Below are positions 11,331-18,884 of a DNA stretch of 64,000 nt, piece by piece. Source of the stretch: Gp6-AA40 sp963818645 (lineage in GTDB: Bacteria; Acidobacteriota; Vicinamibacteria; Vicinamibacterales; UBA2999); contig CAWFTF010000008.1 in NCBI GenBank assembly GCA_963818645.1, positions 1 to 64,000 of the forward strand. Direction: 5' to 3'. Numbering within the stretch: position 1 is the first letter of the stretch; the number at the start of each line of letters is the position of its first letter. A program made the translations under genes and the position numbers. The notes beneath the pieces were generated by a model. It ran no database searches, was not told the origin of the DNA, and was given only the letters and a program-made list of their open reading frames with translations.

Positions 11331-12287
11331 ATGAAGGCCGCGGCCGTCGATCGATTCGGTCCACCGTCGGCTTTGACTCTCCACGAAGTTCCAGTGCCGA
11401 GGCCAGGACCGCACGAGGTGCTCATCGCGATCCATGCGGCCGGCATTGGCAGCTGGGACGCCTCGATTCGCGACGGCTCATGGCGAAAGCCGGGTCGATC
11501 GCGATTCCCTCTGGTGCCGGGAGTTGACGGCGCGGGGATCGTCGTCGCCAGAGGCGCACGAGTCCGGCGCATTCAACTCGGTGACCGCGTCTACGCATAC
11601 GAGTTCGGCAATCGCCAGGGTGGCTTCTACGCAGAGTTCGCCGTAGTAGACGCTGAGCACGTGGCCCGTGTGCCGAAGAGGCTCGATCTACGCGATGCCG
11701 GAGCGGTGGCTGCCACTGGGTTGACCGCACTCCAGGGCATCAACGCACTCGACCTGCGGCCGGGGCAGACCGTGCTGATCTTCGGCGCGTCGGGTGCGGT
11801 CGGCACCATGGCCGTTCAGTTCGCCGCTCAACGTGGAGCTCACGTCATCGCCACGGCGTCCGGCGCCGCGCCGGCACGCCTGGTCCGAAAGCTCGGCGCT
11901 CATCGTGTGATCGACGCGCGCCGTACAGAATCCATCGATCGACTCAGGACGTTCGCGCCCGACGGACTGGATGCTGTTCTCGCGCTCGCCGGAGGCGACG
12001 AGCTCGAGCGCTGTCTCGACTTCATGCGGCCCAGGGGACGCGTCGTGCACCCGAACGGCATCGAACCGGTTCCGATGGAGCGGCGCACGTTTCGCGTGCG
12101 TACTTTCGATGCGGTTGCGAGTCCACGTGAATTCGACAAGCTGAATCGTTACCTCGCCAACGGAAAAATTCGCGTGCCGATCGCGGCGAGCTATCCGCTG
12201 GGGAAAGCCGCGCAGGCGCATCGGCGATTGGATCGAGCACACCTGCTGGGACGGATGGTCTTGCAGGTACGTCGCGACCGTCAGTGA
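11331..12287 (+). CDS. Zinc-independent MDR oxidoreductase (quinone oxidoreductase-like)
   Basis: 318 residues, full length for the NADPH:quinone reductase branch of the medium-chain dehydrogenase/reductase superfamily. Visible are a GroES-like N-terminus (MKAAAVDRFGPPSALTLHEVPVPRPGPHEVLI), GVDGAGIVVARG, GDRVYAY, and the NADP-binding segment VLIFGASGAVGTMAVQFAAQRGA. Zinc-binding cysteines are absent, as expected for quinone-reductase types. ATG 11331 aligns with the family start; an upstream in-frame ATG at 11265 would add a basic tail. It stands alone between small genes. Confidence 0.88.
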   Translation: MKAAAVDRFGPPSALTLHEVPVPRPGPHEVLIAIHAAGIGSWDASIRDGSWRKPGRSRFPLVPGVDGAGIVVARGARVRRIQLGDRVYAYEFGNRQGGFYAEFAVVDAEHVARVPKRLDLRDAGAVAATGLTALQGINALDLRPGQTVLIFGASGAVGTMAVQFAAQRGAHVIATASGAAPARLVRKLGAHRVIDARRTESIDRLRTFAPDGLDAVLALAGGDELERCLDFMRPRGRVVHPNGIEPVPMERRTFRVRTFDAVASPREFDKLNRYLANGKIRVPIAASYPLGKAAQAHRRLDRAHLLGRMVLQVRRDRQ

Positions 12288-12311
12288 TCGGCGAGGAAAT
12301 GCAGCGACGCG

Positions 12312-12743
12312 CTACGGGACCCAGCCGGGTAGAGCGGCCGCTTGCCGGATCCACGTCGCCATCTGCGCCTCGTCGATCTGGTCGTTCTGACGGATATCGA
12401 CGTAGCGCACTTCCTTGTGCTTGGACTCGCCCGGTGGAACAGGACGCAGCGACGTGCCGCGGAAGAAAGTGACCTTCACATAGTTCGTGAAGGTATGGAA
12501 GCTGAGGAACCAGCCCTGGCCGTCGACTCCGTAGAAGGGCGAATTCCACTTCACCGCTTTGCGCACGCCGGGGACAGTGCGCACGATGAGCGCGTCGAGG
12601 CGACGCGCGACGTCGCGTTTCCAGCCCGGCATGGCCGCGATGTAGGCCTGCACGGGAGCGTCGCCATCGGCCTTCGCGATCTGAGGATTGCCGCCAGCGA
12701 GGAGCGTCGGCTTCGCCGCCTTCTTCTTCGTTGCGCCTTTCAT
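12312..12743 (-). CDS. DUF1801 domain protein
   Basis: 143 residues. A lysine-rich start (KGATKKKAAKP) precedes the DUF1801/YdhG fold: DAPVQAYIAAMPGWKRDVARRLDALIV, VRKAVKWNSPFYGVDGQGWFLSFHTFTNYVKVTFFRG, and a C-terminal MATWIRQAAALPGW. The family is cytosolic and of unknown function. ATG 12743 is chosen; a GTG at 12761 is possible. The adjacent small membrane gene lies upstream on the same strand. Confidence 0.82.
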   Translation of the reverse strand: MKGATKKKAAKPTLLAGGNPQIAKADGDAPVQAYIAAMPGWKRDVARRLDALIVRTVPGVRKAVKWNSPFYGVDGQGWFLSFHTFTNYVKVTFFRGTSLRPVPPGESKHKEVRYVDIRQNDQIDEAQMATWIRQAAALPGWVP

Positions 12744-12781
12744 CGTCGTCTTGCCCGCCACGTCTTCACTCCATGACTGCT

Positions 12782-13000
12782 TCAGGGGTACGTCGCCGCG
12801 CGCCACTTGGAGGCATACGGCAGCACGAACAAGTACAGACCGGTGAACAGGAGCAAGGCAAGCGGGAGCAGCGGCGAGTACGTCACCCAGGGCGGAGGCG
12901 TCCCATCCCCCTGTGCCATGGCGACGAAGTTGGCGATGACGGTCACTGTAAAGACAATAGACAGCCAGCGGTGAATCTGCCGAACCCACTTGTTCCCCAT
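12782..13000 (-). CDS. Small two-helix membrane protein
   Basis: 72 residues starting MGNKWVRQIHRWLSIVFTVTVIANFVAM, with a second helix PLLPLALLLFTGLYLFVLPYA. The I-H-R-W-L-S start resembles PepSY-like and cytochrome-b-like small membrane proteins, and I have seen close relatives annotated only as hypothetical. The start has GGAGGGAAACG upstream. It lies 38 bases upstream of the DUF1801 gene, possibly in one transcript. Confidence 0.7.
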   Translation of the reverse strand: MGNKWVRQIHRWLSIVFTVTVIANFVAMAQGDGTPPPWVTYSPLLPLALLLFTGLYLFVLPYASKWRAATYP

Positions 13001-13180
13001 CGTTTCCCTCCTGATGTCATATTCCGCTCAGCGTTCGATCGCTAATCTGTCCCATCAGTCACGTCCTGTCAGCGTCCTTCTAGTAAATGACGGATCGAAC
13101 GTCCGAAACGTGACGGAACAGCTGACGTGCAGGGGTGGCGTATTCTGAATTCTGCGGACTGACCCTGGCGCTGTTGAGTC

Positions 13181-13477
13181 ATGAACACCGATCTCGTGCG
13201 TGCCATTCGCGAGAAGCGTCTCATCGAGTTCACCTACAAGTCGAGTGGCGTCAGAATCGCGGAGCCGCATGACTACGGCATCCAGAACGGCATCGAGCGC
13301 CTTCTGACCTTTCAGTTGCGCAGTGAAAGCCGCACGCGTACTGAACGCGGTTGGAGGGACCTCCACCTCGCAGACATTCGTAACCTGCGCGTTCTGGAAC
13401 AGCGATTCGCCGGCTCGCGCGGTGATAGCAATCAGAAGCACCGTACTTGGGATGTGCTGTTTGCACGTGTCAGCTGA
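13181..13477 (+). CDS. WYL-like small protein
   Basis: 98 residues. The opening LVRAIREKRLIEFTYKSSGVRIAEPHDYGI is the signature of WYL-related effector-binding domains (Y-x-G/S-x-x-R-x-x-E-P-H). No helix-turn-helix is fused, so this may be a free-standing ligand-binding protein. It is a single short gene; no strong Shine-Dalgarno is evident before ATG 13181. Confidence 0.65.
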   Translation: MNTDLVRAIREKRLIEFTYKSSGVRIAEPHDYGIQNGIERLLTFQLRSESRTRTERGWRDLHLADIRNLRVLEQRFAGSRGDSNQKHRTWDVLFARVS

Positions 13478-13562
13478 TCAGACCGCCCCTCGATATTGCA
13501 TTTCTTGCCTCTTGTCGTATCCGCGACGACGATGTCATCGTCGTCGAAGGAGGTAGAGTCCA

Positions 13563-13991
13563 ATGATTGAGGGATTGAAGCTGACCGTAACAGGAGAGGA
13601 GCTCGCGAATTTGCTTGAGCGCCGAATCGAGAGCCACAAGAGAAGCGCCGCTCGGTGGCAACACGAGGCGGGACGGACTCCGGAAGAAGCCACCGACGAT
13701 GAGCCGCTGCTCCCCGAACACATCTGCGAGAACGAGGCCGAGCGCCATGTCTGGCGCGCGAACGTCCTGCGCTTCATCCGCGATCACATCGACATCAACG
13801 AGACATACAGGCTGGGCGAGGGCGATTTGGCCTTCGGCGAACTGCTGCCCGGCAAACCCGGATGGCTGGACCAAGAGGAGTACGAAGAGCGAACCAGGAT
13901 TGGCTTTCAGCTCGAGCGACTCACGAAGGCCGCGGCAGAAATGACGACGGCGCACTTCGCGCTAGCGGAGCGATCTGGTGTGGACGAGTGA
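13563..13991 (+). CDS. Conserved hypothetical protein
   Basis: 142 residues, acidic, without signal peptide or membrane segment. Notable features are LTVTGEELANLLERRIESHKRSA, a charged helical middle and FGELLPGKPGWLDQEEYEERTRIG. Strong ribosome-binding site AAGGAGGTAG. Its stop is nine bases from the MOSC fusion gene, suggesting co-transcription. I cannot assign a function. Confidence 0.75.
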   Translation: MIEGLKLTVTGEELANLLERRIESHKRSAARWQHEAGRTPEEATDDEPLLPEHICENEAERHVWRANVLRFIRDHIDINETYRLGEGDLAFGELLPGKPGWLDQEEYEERTRIGFQLERLTKAAAEMTTAHFALAERSGVDE

Positions 13992-14000
13992 GATAGCGAC

Positions 14001-15758
14001 ATGGCTCGGCTCCTCTCGGTGAACGTCGGCCTCCCACGCGACATCGCGTGGAAAGGCCGCACAGTGCATACCGCGATCTGGAAGGAGCCGGTGCGCGGCC
14101 GCCGTCGGGTCGGCCGGCTCAACGTCGACGGAGATGGTCAGGGCGACCTGGCAGGGCACGGCGGTGAGCAGCGCGCGGTCTTCGTCTATCAGATTGAGTC
14201 GTATCGCTACTGGCAGGAGCAACTCGGGCGAACCGACTTCGTCCCAGGACAGTTCGGCGAGAACTTCACGATCGAAGGATTGCCGGACGATAGCGTGTGC
14301 ATTGGCGATCGATATCAGATCGGCAACGCACTCTTCGAGGTCACGCAACCTCGCGTGACCTGTTATCGCGTCGGCATTCGATTGAACGAGCCACGCATGC
14401 CGGCGTTGCTGACATCCAGCGGACGGCCGGGATTCTACTTGCGCGTCCTGCAGCCCGGCGAAGTAGGCGCCGACGACGAGATCGCGAAGGTCGGAGAGGC
14501 GACGGAGCGGATGACTGTCGCCGAGATCAACGCACTGTTGTACTCGCCGCATCACCCGCGCGATCGATTAGAACGCGCCTGCCGGATCGACGCGCTGTCA
14601 ACCGGATGGCGATCGTCATTCGTCGCGCTGCTGCAGAACGAAAGCTCCGCGGGAAGTGGTAACGCGGGACTCGCGCCGGCAGCAGCGGCGCATCCGGTGA
14701 CACCGGGATTTCACTCGCTTGCGGTGACGTCGATCGAGCACGAGTCTGAAGACGTCCTGTCGCTGACGATGCAGAGCCGCGACGGTCAGCCACTGAGCGC
14801 CGCTCTGCCAGGCCAGTACGTCGTCGTGCGTCTTCATCCGACAACCGGCGGCCCGGCGCTGTTTCGCAGTTACTCGCTCTCGGGCGCGCAATCGACAGAG
14901 CACTATCGAATCAGCGTGAAGATCGAGCCGAACGGAGCGGCTGGAACCTACATCCGAGGGCACGTTCGCGTGGGTGATGCGCTCGATATCAGCGCGCCGC
15001 GCGGCAGCTTCATTCTGCAGTCCGACGAACGACCAGTGGTGCTCGTAAGTGCGGGCATCGGCGCGACACCTGTGCTGTCGATGCTGTACGCCCTGTCGGA
15101 AGCCCGCTCGACTCGACAGGTGTTCTGGCTGCACGGCACGCGCGATCGGCAGCATCACGCGTTCGCCGCCGAAGTCCGTCGCCTCATGCTCGCGCTGCCG
15201 AATGGTCGCAGCTACGTGTGCTACAGCAGGCCGGGCGCACACGACAGCGCCGAGGACTTCAACGCGACCGGTCACCTCTCGCGATCGGTGTTCGAGGAGG
15301 TCGGGGTTTCACGCGACGCGGACGTCTACGTCTGCGGGCCGAGTCGCTTCATGGCGGAGATGAAAGAAGCGCTCGCCTCCGTAGGCGTCGCGCCCGAGCG
15401 GATTCACGTCGAACTGTTCAACGGCAGCGAGTCAATGGCCCCCGGCGTCATTGCCGCAGAGACACGAGCTCCACATCTGCCTGCGGACGAGGCCGACACA
15501 GGCGCGCTCGTGTCGTTTGCGCGCAGCGGCATCGCCGCACACTGGAAGGCATCGTCATACGAGAGCATTCTGGAATTGGCAGAGGCGTGCGACGTCCCGG
15601 TTCGGTGGTCGTGCCGGACCGGTGTGTGTCACAACTGCGAGAGCGGTCTCGTCTCGGGAGAGGTCGTCTACGGACCGGAGCCACTCGACAAGCCTGCCGA
15701 CGGCAACCTCCTCGTGTGCTGCTCGCAACCGCTTCGCGACATCGTCATCGACTTGTAA
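14001..15758 (+). CDS. MOSC - ferredoxin-reductase-like - 2Fe-2S ferredoxin fusion oxidoreductase
   Basis: 585 residues with three modules. Residues ~10-165 are a MOSC domain (GDLAGHGGEQRAVFVY, FTIEGL, conserved cysteine in PRVTCYRVG), followed by a 3-alpha linker (MTVAEINALLY). Residues ~235-455 are an FAD/NAD(P) reductase with the flavin motif RSYSLSG and pyridine-nucleotide motif VLVSAGIGATPVLSML. Residues ~500-585 are a plant-type 2Fe-2S ferredoxin with C-x4-C-x2-C (CRTGVCHNC) and a distal cysteine. The MOSC domain of the mARC/YiiM type handles a molybdenum cofactor; here the reductase and ferredoxin modules would feed it electrons in cis. Likely role: reduction of N-oxygenated compounds (inference). 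Confidence 0.9.
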   Translation: MARLLSVNVGLPRDIAWKGRTVHTAIWKEPVRGRRRVGRLNVDGDGQGDLAGHGGEQRAVFVYQIESYRYWQEQLGRTDFVPGQFGENFTIEGLPDDSVCIGDRYQIGNALFEVTQPRVTCYRVGIRLNEPRMPALLTSSGRPGFYLRVLQPGEVGADDEIAKVGEATERMTVAEINALLYSPHHPRDRLERACRIDALSTGWRSSFVALLQNESSAGSGNAGLAPAAAAHPVTPGFHSLAVTSIEHESEDVLSLTMQSRDGQPLSAALPGQYVVVRLHPTTGGPALFRSYSLSGAQSTEHYRISVKIEPNGAAGTYIRGHVRVGDALDISAPRGSFILQSDERPVVLVSAGIGATPVLSMLYALSEARSTRQVFWLHGTRDRQHHAFAAEVRRLMLALPNGRSYVCYSRPGAHDSAEDFNATGHLSRSVFEEVGVSRDADVYVCGPSRFMAEMKEALASVGVAPERIHVELFNGSESMAPGVIAAETRAPHLPADEADTGALVSFARSGIAAHWKASSYESILELAEACDVPVRWSCRTGVCHNCESGLVSGEVVYGPEPLDKPADGNLLVCCSQPLRDIVIDL

Positions 15759-15825
15759 CCTCCGGCCGGACATGGAGGAGCAAAGCGCCGCAGATCGTCC
15801 CATGCAGGAGCCACGACGCCGCTGC

Positions 15826-15831
15826 TATAAT
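15826..15831 (+). promoter_or_regulatory. Candidate -10 element upstream of riboswitch
   Basis: A perfect TATAAT lies seven bases before the first base of the putative aptamer helix P1, placing the expected transcription start at the 5' end of the riboswitch. No clear -35 consensus is visible. Confidence 0.5.
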
Positions 15832-15837
15832 CACCCC

Positions 15838-15926
15838 CGACATCCAGAGCGGCTCGCCGATGCGGCGAGTCCCGGCAACCTGCCAGGACCGGCAAGGTGC
15901 CAACGCGCAGACTCTGCGCGGATGTG
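15838..15926 (+). ncRNA. Candidate SAM-clan (SAM-I/SAM-IV-like) riboswitch aptamer
   Basis: The sequence folds by eye into a four-helix junction. P1 pairs ACATCC (15840-15845) with GGATGT (15920-15925). P2 is CTCGCC/GGCGAG around GATGC. P3 follows CCCGGCAACC, and P4 is GCGCAG/CTGCGC. Conserved SAM-I blocks are visible in order: CCAGAG, GATG, CCCGGCAACC and AAGGTGCCAA. P2 is short and seems to lack the kink-turn of classical SAM-I, closer to SAM-IV or SAM-I/IV variants. A helix that hides the ribosome-binding site follows 50 bases downstream, so translational control is likely. The identification is by pattern only. Confidence 0.6.
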
Positions 15927-15975
15927 GTCGCAACGCGACAACAAAAGGTCCCGCCGAGTAACCCTCGGTCGTCTG

Positions 15976-16002
15976 GGTGTCTTCTCTCACACAGGAGACA
16001 CC
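15976..16002 (+). promoter_or_regulatory. Ribosome-binding-site sequestering hairpin
   Basis: A 10-bp stem pairs 15976-15985 (GGTGTCTTCT) with 15993-16002 (AGGAGACACC), with one U-G pair and a 7-nt loop. The 3' arm contains the AGGAG Shine-Dalgarno and ends one base before ATG 16003. No U tract follows, so it is not a terminator. It is the expected expression platform of the upstream aptamer. Confidence 0.65.
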
Positions 16003-16350
16003 ATGATCGACAGCAACACTCCCGAGCTACTCCGCAACATCCCGATTCAGATCGTCGTCGACGGCGTCGAGATCACCGGCGAGATTCTGTTTGCCCGCTT
16101 CAACGACATGTCCGTCGTCATCCGCTCTCCGGTATCAGGACTTGGGACAGGCCTCCACGTCCCGTGGTTCAGATATGGCTACCCGCAGTTCGCCCTCGCC
16201 ACCCGAGACGCACTGACCGATCGCGGCAGGCGTGAAGCGAAATGGATGCTGAAGGAGCTCTACGACTACTCGCAGGGACGACGATCGGGATGGGGCATTT
16301 CTCGCGTGGACGCAAATGGAAGATGGACCGAAATCTCGTGCGACTTCTGA
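16003..16350 (+). CDS. Hypothetical protein under the candidate riboswitch
   Basis: 115 residues. The N-terminal half looks like a small beta domain (LLRNIPIQIVVDGVEITGEILFARFNDMSVVIRSP); the C-terminal half is helical (RGRREAKWMLKELYDYSQG). No signal peptide, membrane segment or metal motif. The start ATG 16003 is fixed by AGGAG five bases upstream, which is buried in the hairpin. I do not recognise the family. If the aptamer is real, its expression would respond to S-adenosylmethionine or a related ligand. Confidence 0.65.
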   Translation: MIDSNTPELLRNIPIQIVVDGVEITGEILFARFNDMSVVIRSPVSGLGTGLHVPWFRYGYPQFALATRDALTDRGRREAKWMLKELYDYSQGRRSGWGISRVDANGRWTEISCDF

Positions 16351-16749
16351 GCACATGAACCGACGCTCGCTTGTGGCGAACCGGCCGCCTGTGCCAGGCC
16401 GAGTTCAGCTGGAAGGCGAGAAATCTCAGTTGCGTGTGAATGGCGGCAATCCCTTCGAGACGGCACGACCATCGAAGGGGGTAAAGCGCGCTGAAGGCTC
16501 GCCGCACCGCGACGCCGTCACCACTAGCAAGGAAGATAAACGTGTGCCTACGGGAGTGCCGGAAGCGCGCTTTTCCGCGCCGCGCGGGATTGACCGACGT
16601 TCACACGCAACTGAGCTTCAGCGTGTAAATCCTGGACCCAACCGTCTAGTTTTCCTCTGTGAACGAGGCTCACTCGCGTCGCCTAGCGCTAGTGGGCGAA
16701 TACAAGGCGTATGACCTTGGCTGTCACGGGCCTCATCTAGCCTGCGATC
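16351..16749. other. Intergenic gap before rmuC
   Basis: No recognised gene in these 399 bases on either strand. A 132-codon plus-strand frame overlaps the end of the previous gene but has no family features. No tandem repeat or clear terminator is visible. Confidence 0.5.
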
Positions 16750-18015
16750 ATGGAAACAGCCCTGTTGGTCGTCGCGTTCGTGTCGGTGTCGGTTGCTGTC
16801 GTCATGAGCGCGTTGAGCCGGAAAGACGTGCGATCGCTCGGCACCAATATCGAGTCGTTGCCGCGGAAGATGGATGCGACGCTTCGCGATGAGCTGCGGC
16901 AGCATCGAGCAGAAGCCTCGGAGTCGGTCCATCGGTTCGGTGATTCGCTCGTGCAGGCACAGACGGCCCTCGGTCAGACGCAGGCCCAACAGATCGAGAC
17001 GTTGCGTGCCGGGCTCGAACGGCAGGTCGATGCCCTTCGAGTCACCGTCGACGAGCGCCTGCGCACCATGCAGGACGACAACGCGGCGAAGCTCGATCAG
17101 ATGCGGCAGACGGTGGACGAGAAGCTGCAGAGCACGCTCGAGTCACGTCTCGGCGAATCGTTCCGTCAGGTGAGCGAGCGGCTCGAGCAGGTCTACAAGG
17201 GTCTTGGCGAGATGCAGGTCCTCGCAACTGGTGTCGGCGATCTGCGGCGAGTCCTCGCGAACGTGAAGACTCGCGGCACCTGGGGCGAAGTGCAGCTCGC
17301 CGCGCTGCTCGAGCAGGTGCTCGCACCGGATCAGTACGCGTGCAACGTCGCGACGAGCGACGTTGGTGGTGAACGGGTCGAGTTCGCGATTCGTCTTCCC
17401 GGGCGCGACCACGATAGGCCGATGTGGCTGCCGATCGACTCGAAGTTCCCGCTGGAGGACTACCAGGCGTTGCTCGAGGCGTCGGATCGATCTGATGCGA
17501 CGGCCATCGAGGAAGCTGGTCGGCGACTCGAGGCACGCGTCAAGGGATCGGCGAGGGACATCTCTTCGAAGTACCTGAATCCGCCGAACACGACCGACTT
17601 CGCGATCATGTTCCTGCCCAACGAGGGACTCTACGCCGAGGTGCTTCGCCGTCCTGGCCTCGCCGATTGTCTCCAGCGCAATCACCGCATCGTGATTGCC
17701 GGGCCGACGACGCTGTGGGGGATCCTGACCAGCTTCCAGATGGGCTTCAGGACACTCGCGATCGAACGGCGCTCGAGCGAAGTGTGGGCACTGCTCGGGG
17801 CGGTCAAGACGGAATTCGCGCGGTTTGCCACGGTGCTCGACGGGATTCAGAAGAATCTTCACCGTGCGGCCTCGAAGATCGACGAGGCGCGCAAAGGCAC
17901 CAGGACCATTCAGCGGAAATTGTCTGACGTCCAGGAACTCCCCTCGACTGAAGCCTCTGCACTTCTTGACGGGCTGGTGATCAATGTCGAGGAGGGTGAA
18001 TTGTTACCGGGCTGA
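16750..18015 (+). CDS. rmuC: DNA recombination protein RmuC
   Basis: 421 residues. An N-terminal membrane anchor (LLVVAFVSVSVAVVMSAL) and a long coiled coil (residues ~35-150, Q/E/R-rich heptads) lead to the RmuC nuclease-like core. The core has TRGTWGEVQLAALLEQVLAPDQY, LPIDSKFPLEDYQALL, DISSKYLNPPNTTDFAIMFLPNEGLYAEV and GPTTLWGIL. The core resembles restriction-endonuclease folds, and the family limits recombination at inverted repeats. Length is typical. The next gene starts 27 bases later. Confidence 0.93.
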   Translation: METALLVVAFVSVSVAVVMSALSRKDVRSLGTNIESLPRKMDATLRDELRQHRAEASESVHRFGDSLVQAQTALGQTQAQQIETLRAGLERQVDALRVTVDERLRTMQDDNAAKLDQMRQTVDEKLQSTLESRLGESFRQVSERLEQVYKGLGEMQVLATGVGDLRRVLANVKTRGTWGEVQLAALLEQVLAPDQYACNVATSDVGGERVEFAIRLPGRDHDRPMWLPIDSKFPLEDYQALLEASDRSDATAIEEAGRRLEARVKGSARDISSKYLNPPNTTDFAIMFLPNEGLYAEVLRRPGLADCLQRNHRIVIAGPTTLWGILTSFQMGFRTLAIERRSSEVWALLGAVKTEFARFATVLDGIQKNLHRAASKIDEARKGTRTIQRKLSDVQELPSTEASALLDGLVINVEEGELLPG

Positions 18016-18042
18016 GGCACAATCTGACCACGGAGGAGAGCT

Positions 18043-18426
18043 ATGAACATTCTGTTGTGGGTGCTTCAGGTGCTGCTGGCCGTGGTGTTCATCGCGCACG
18101 GACTGCTGTTGCTCATGCCTCCGGCGGAGATCGCGGCGCAAATGGTCATGAGCCTTCCGCGCTCGTTCTGGGTATTCCTGGGTGTGGCTGAAATCGCTGC
18201 GGCGATCGGTCTCACGCTACCTGGGCTGACTCGGGTGATGCCGTGGCTCGTCTCGTGGGCAGCCGCCGGCATCATGATCGTCATGATCTCCGCGACCGGC
18301 TATCACATCGTCCGTGGTGAAATCAGCTCGGCGGCGGTCACATTCGTGCTCCTGATCATGGCGACGTTCGTGGCCTACATGCGCCTTCGCGTGATGCCGA
18401 TCGCAGCGCGCCGATCCCTCGCGTGA
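18043..18426 (+). CDS. DoxX family membrane protein
   Basis: 127 residues with four predicted helices: LLWVLQVLLAVVFIAHGLLLLM, FWVFLGVAEIAAAIGLTLPGL, LVSWAAAGIMIVMISATGYHI and AAVTFVLLIMATFVAYMRL. The pattern L-Q-x-x-L-A-x-x-F-x-x-x-G followed by G-V-A-E-x-x-A-A-I-G-L is diagnostic of DoxX. Strong GGAGGAGAG site before ATG 18043. It probably shares a transcript with rmuC. The role of short DoxX proteins is unsettled (redox/thiol stress in some bacteria). Confidence 0.85.
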   Translation: MNILLWVLQVLLAVVFIAHGLLLLMPPAEIAAQMVMSLPRSFWVFLGVAEIAAAIGLTLPGLTRVMPWLVSWAAAGIMIVMISATGYHIVRGEISSAAVTFVLLIMATFVAYMRLRVMPIAARRSLA

Positions 18427-18884
18427 TGCGGTTCTCACGAGCCGCACCGGGCTTTCGACTCCAGCGCGACCTGCACGACCACGTTAGCGATCTGTGCATA
18501 AGTTGCGTAGGCTGGGCTTCATTGCTTACAACGGCAGCCTCGAAGTGCACGATTCGCTGCTCCAAGGTGATCCTGTGCGACCAGGCACCCCAGGCATCTC
18601 CCCCCGAGCAATCCTGACCAGACGTCGATAAGGAGGCGTCCTGCACTCGTCGTCATGGGCGCCCACACCTGCGGCCGCTACATTGCAGTGGATCGCCCTG
18701 ACCATGCGCTGGCACGTCCTCATAGCGATGGGAGACAGGCGGCTGTTCAGCTCCGCCACTTCAATCAAGTCCCGGTGATCGTTCACTAGCGATCCCCCTG
18801 ATCGAGGTCGTTGATCATCGAATGCCTCATACCGACTGAGGCTGTGGTCGTAATTCAGTCCCCACGATCGCAGGAGGCGACGAC
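18427..18884. other. Intergenic gap upstream of the catalase fusion
   Basis: 458 bases without a convincing gene. A minus-strand 86-codon frame (18526-18786) begins MNDHRDLIEVAELNSRL, but its later part is compositionally like non-coding sequence. The gap ends with GCAGGAGGCG, a good ribosome-binding site for 18885. Confidence 0.5.

Noticed and set aside
15976..16002. Hairpin considered as an intrinsic terminator
   Set aside because: No U tract; its 3' arm contains the ribosome-binding site and abuts the start codon, fitting translational control.
18526..18786. 86-codon minus-strand ORF upstream of the catalase fusion
   Set aside because: The start looks protein-like but the C-terminal half does not, and no family is recognisable; left as part of the gap.
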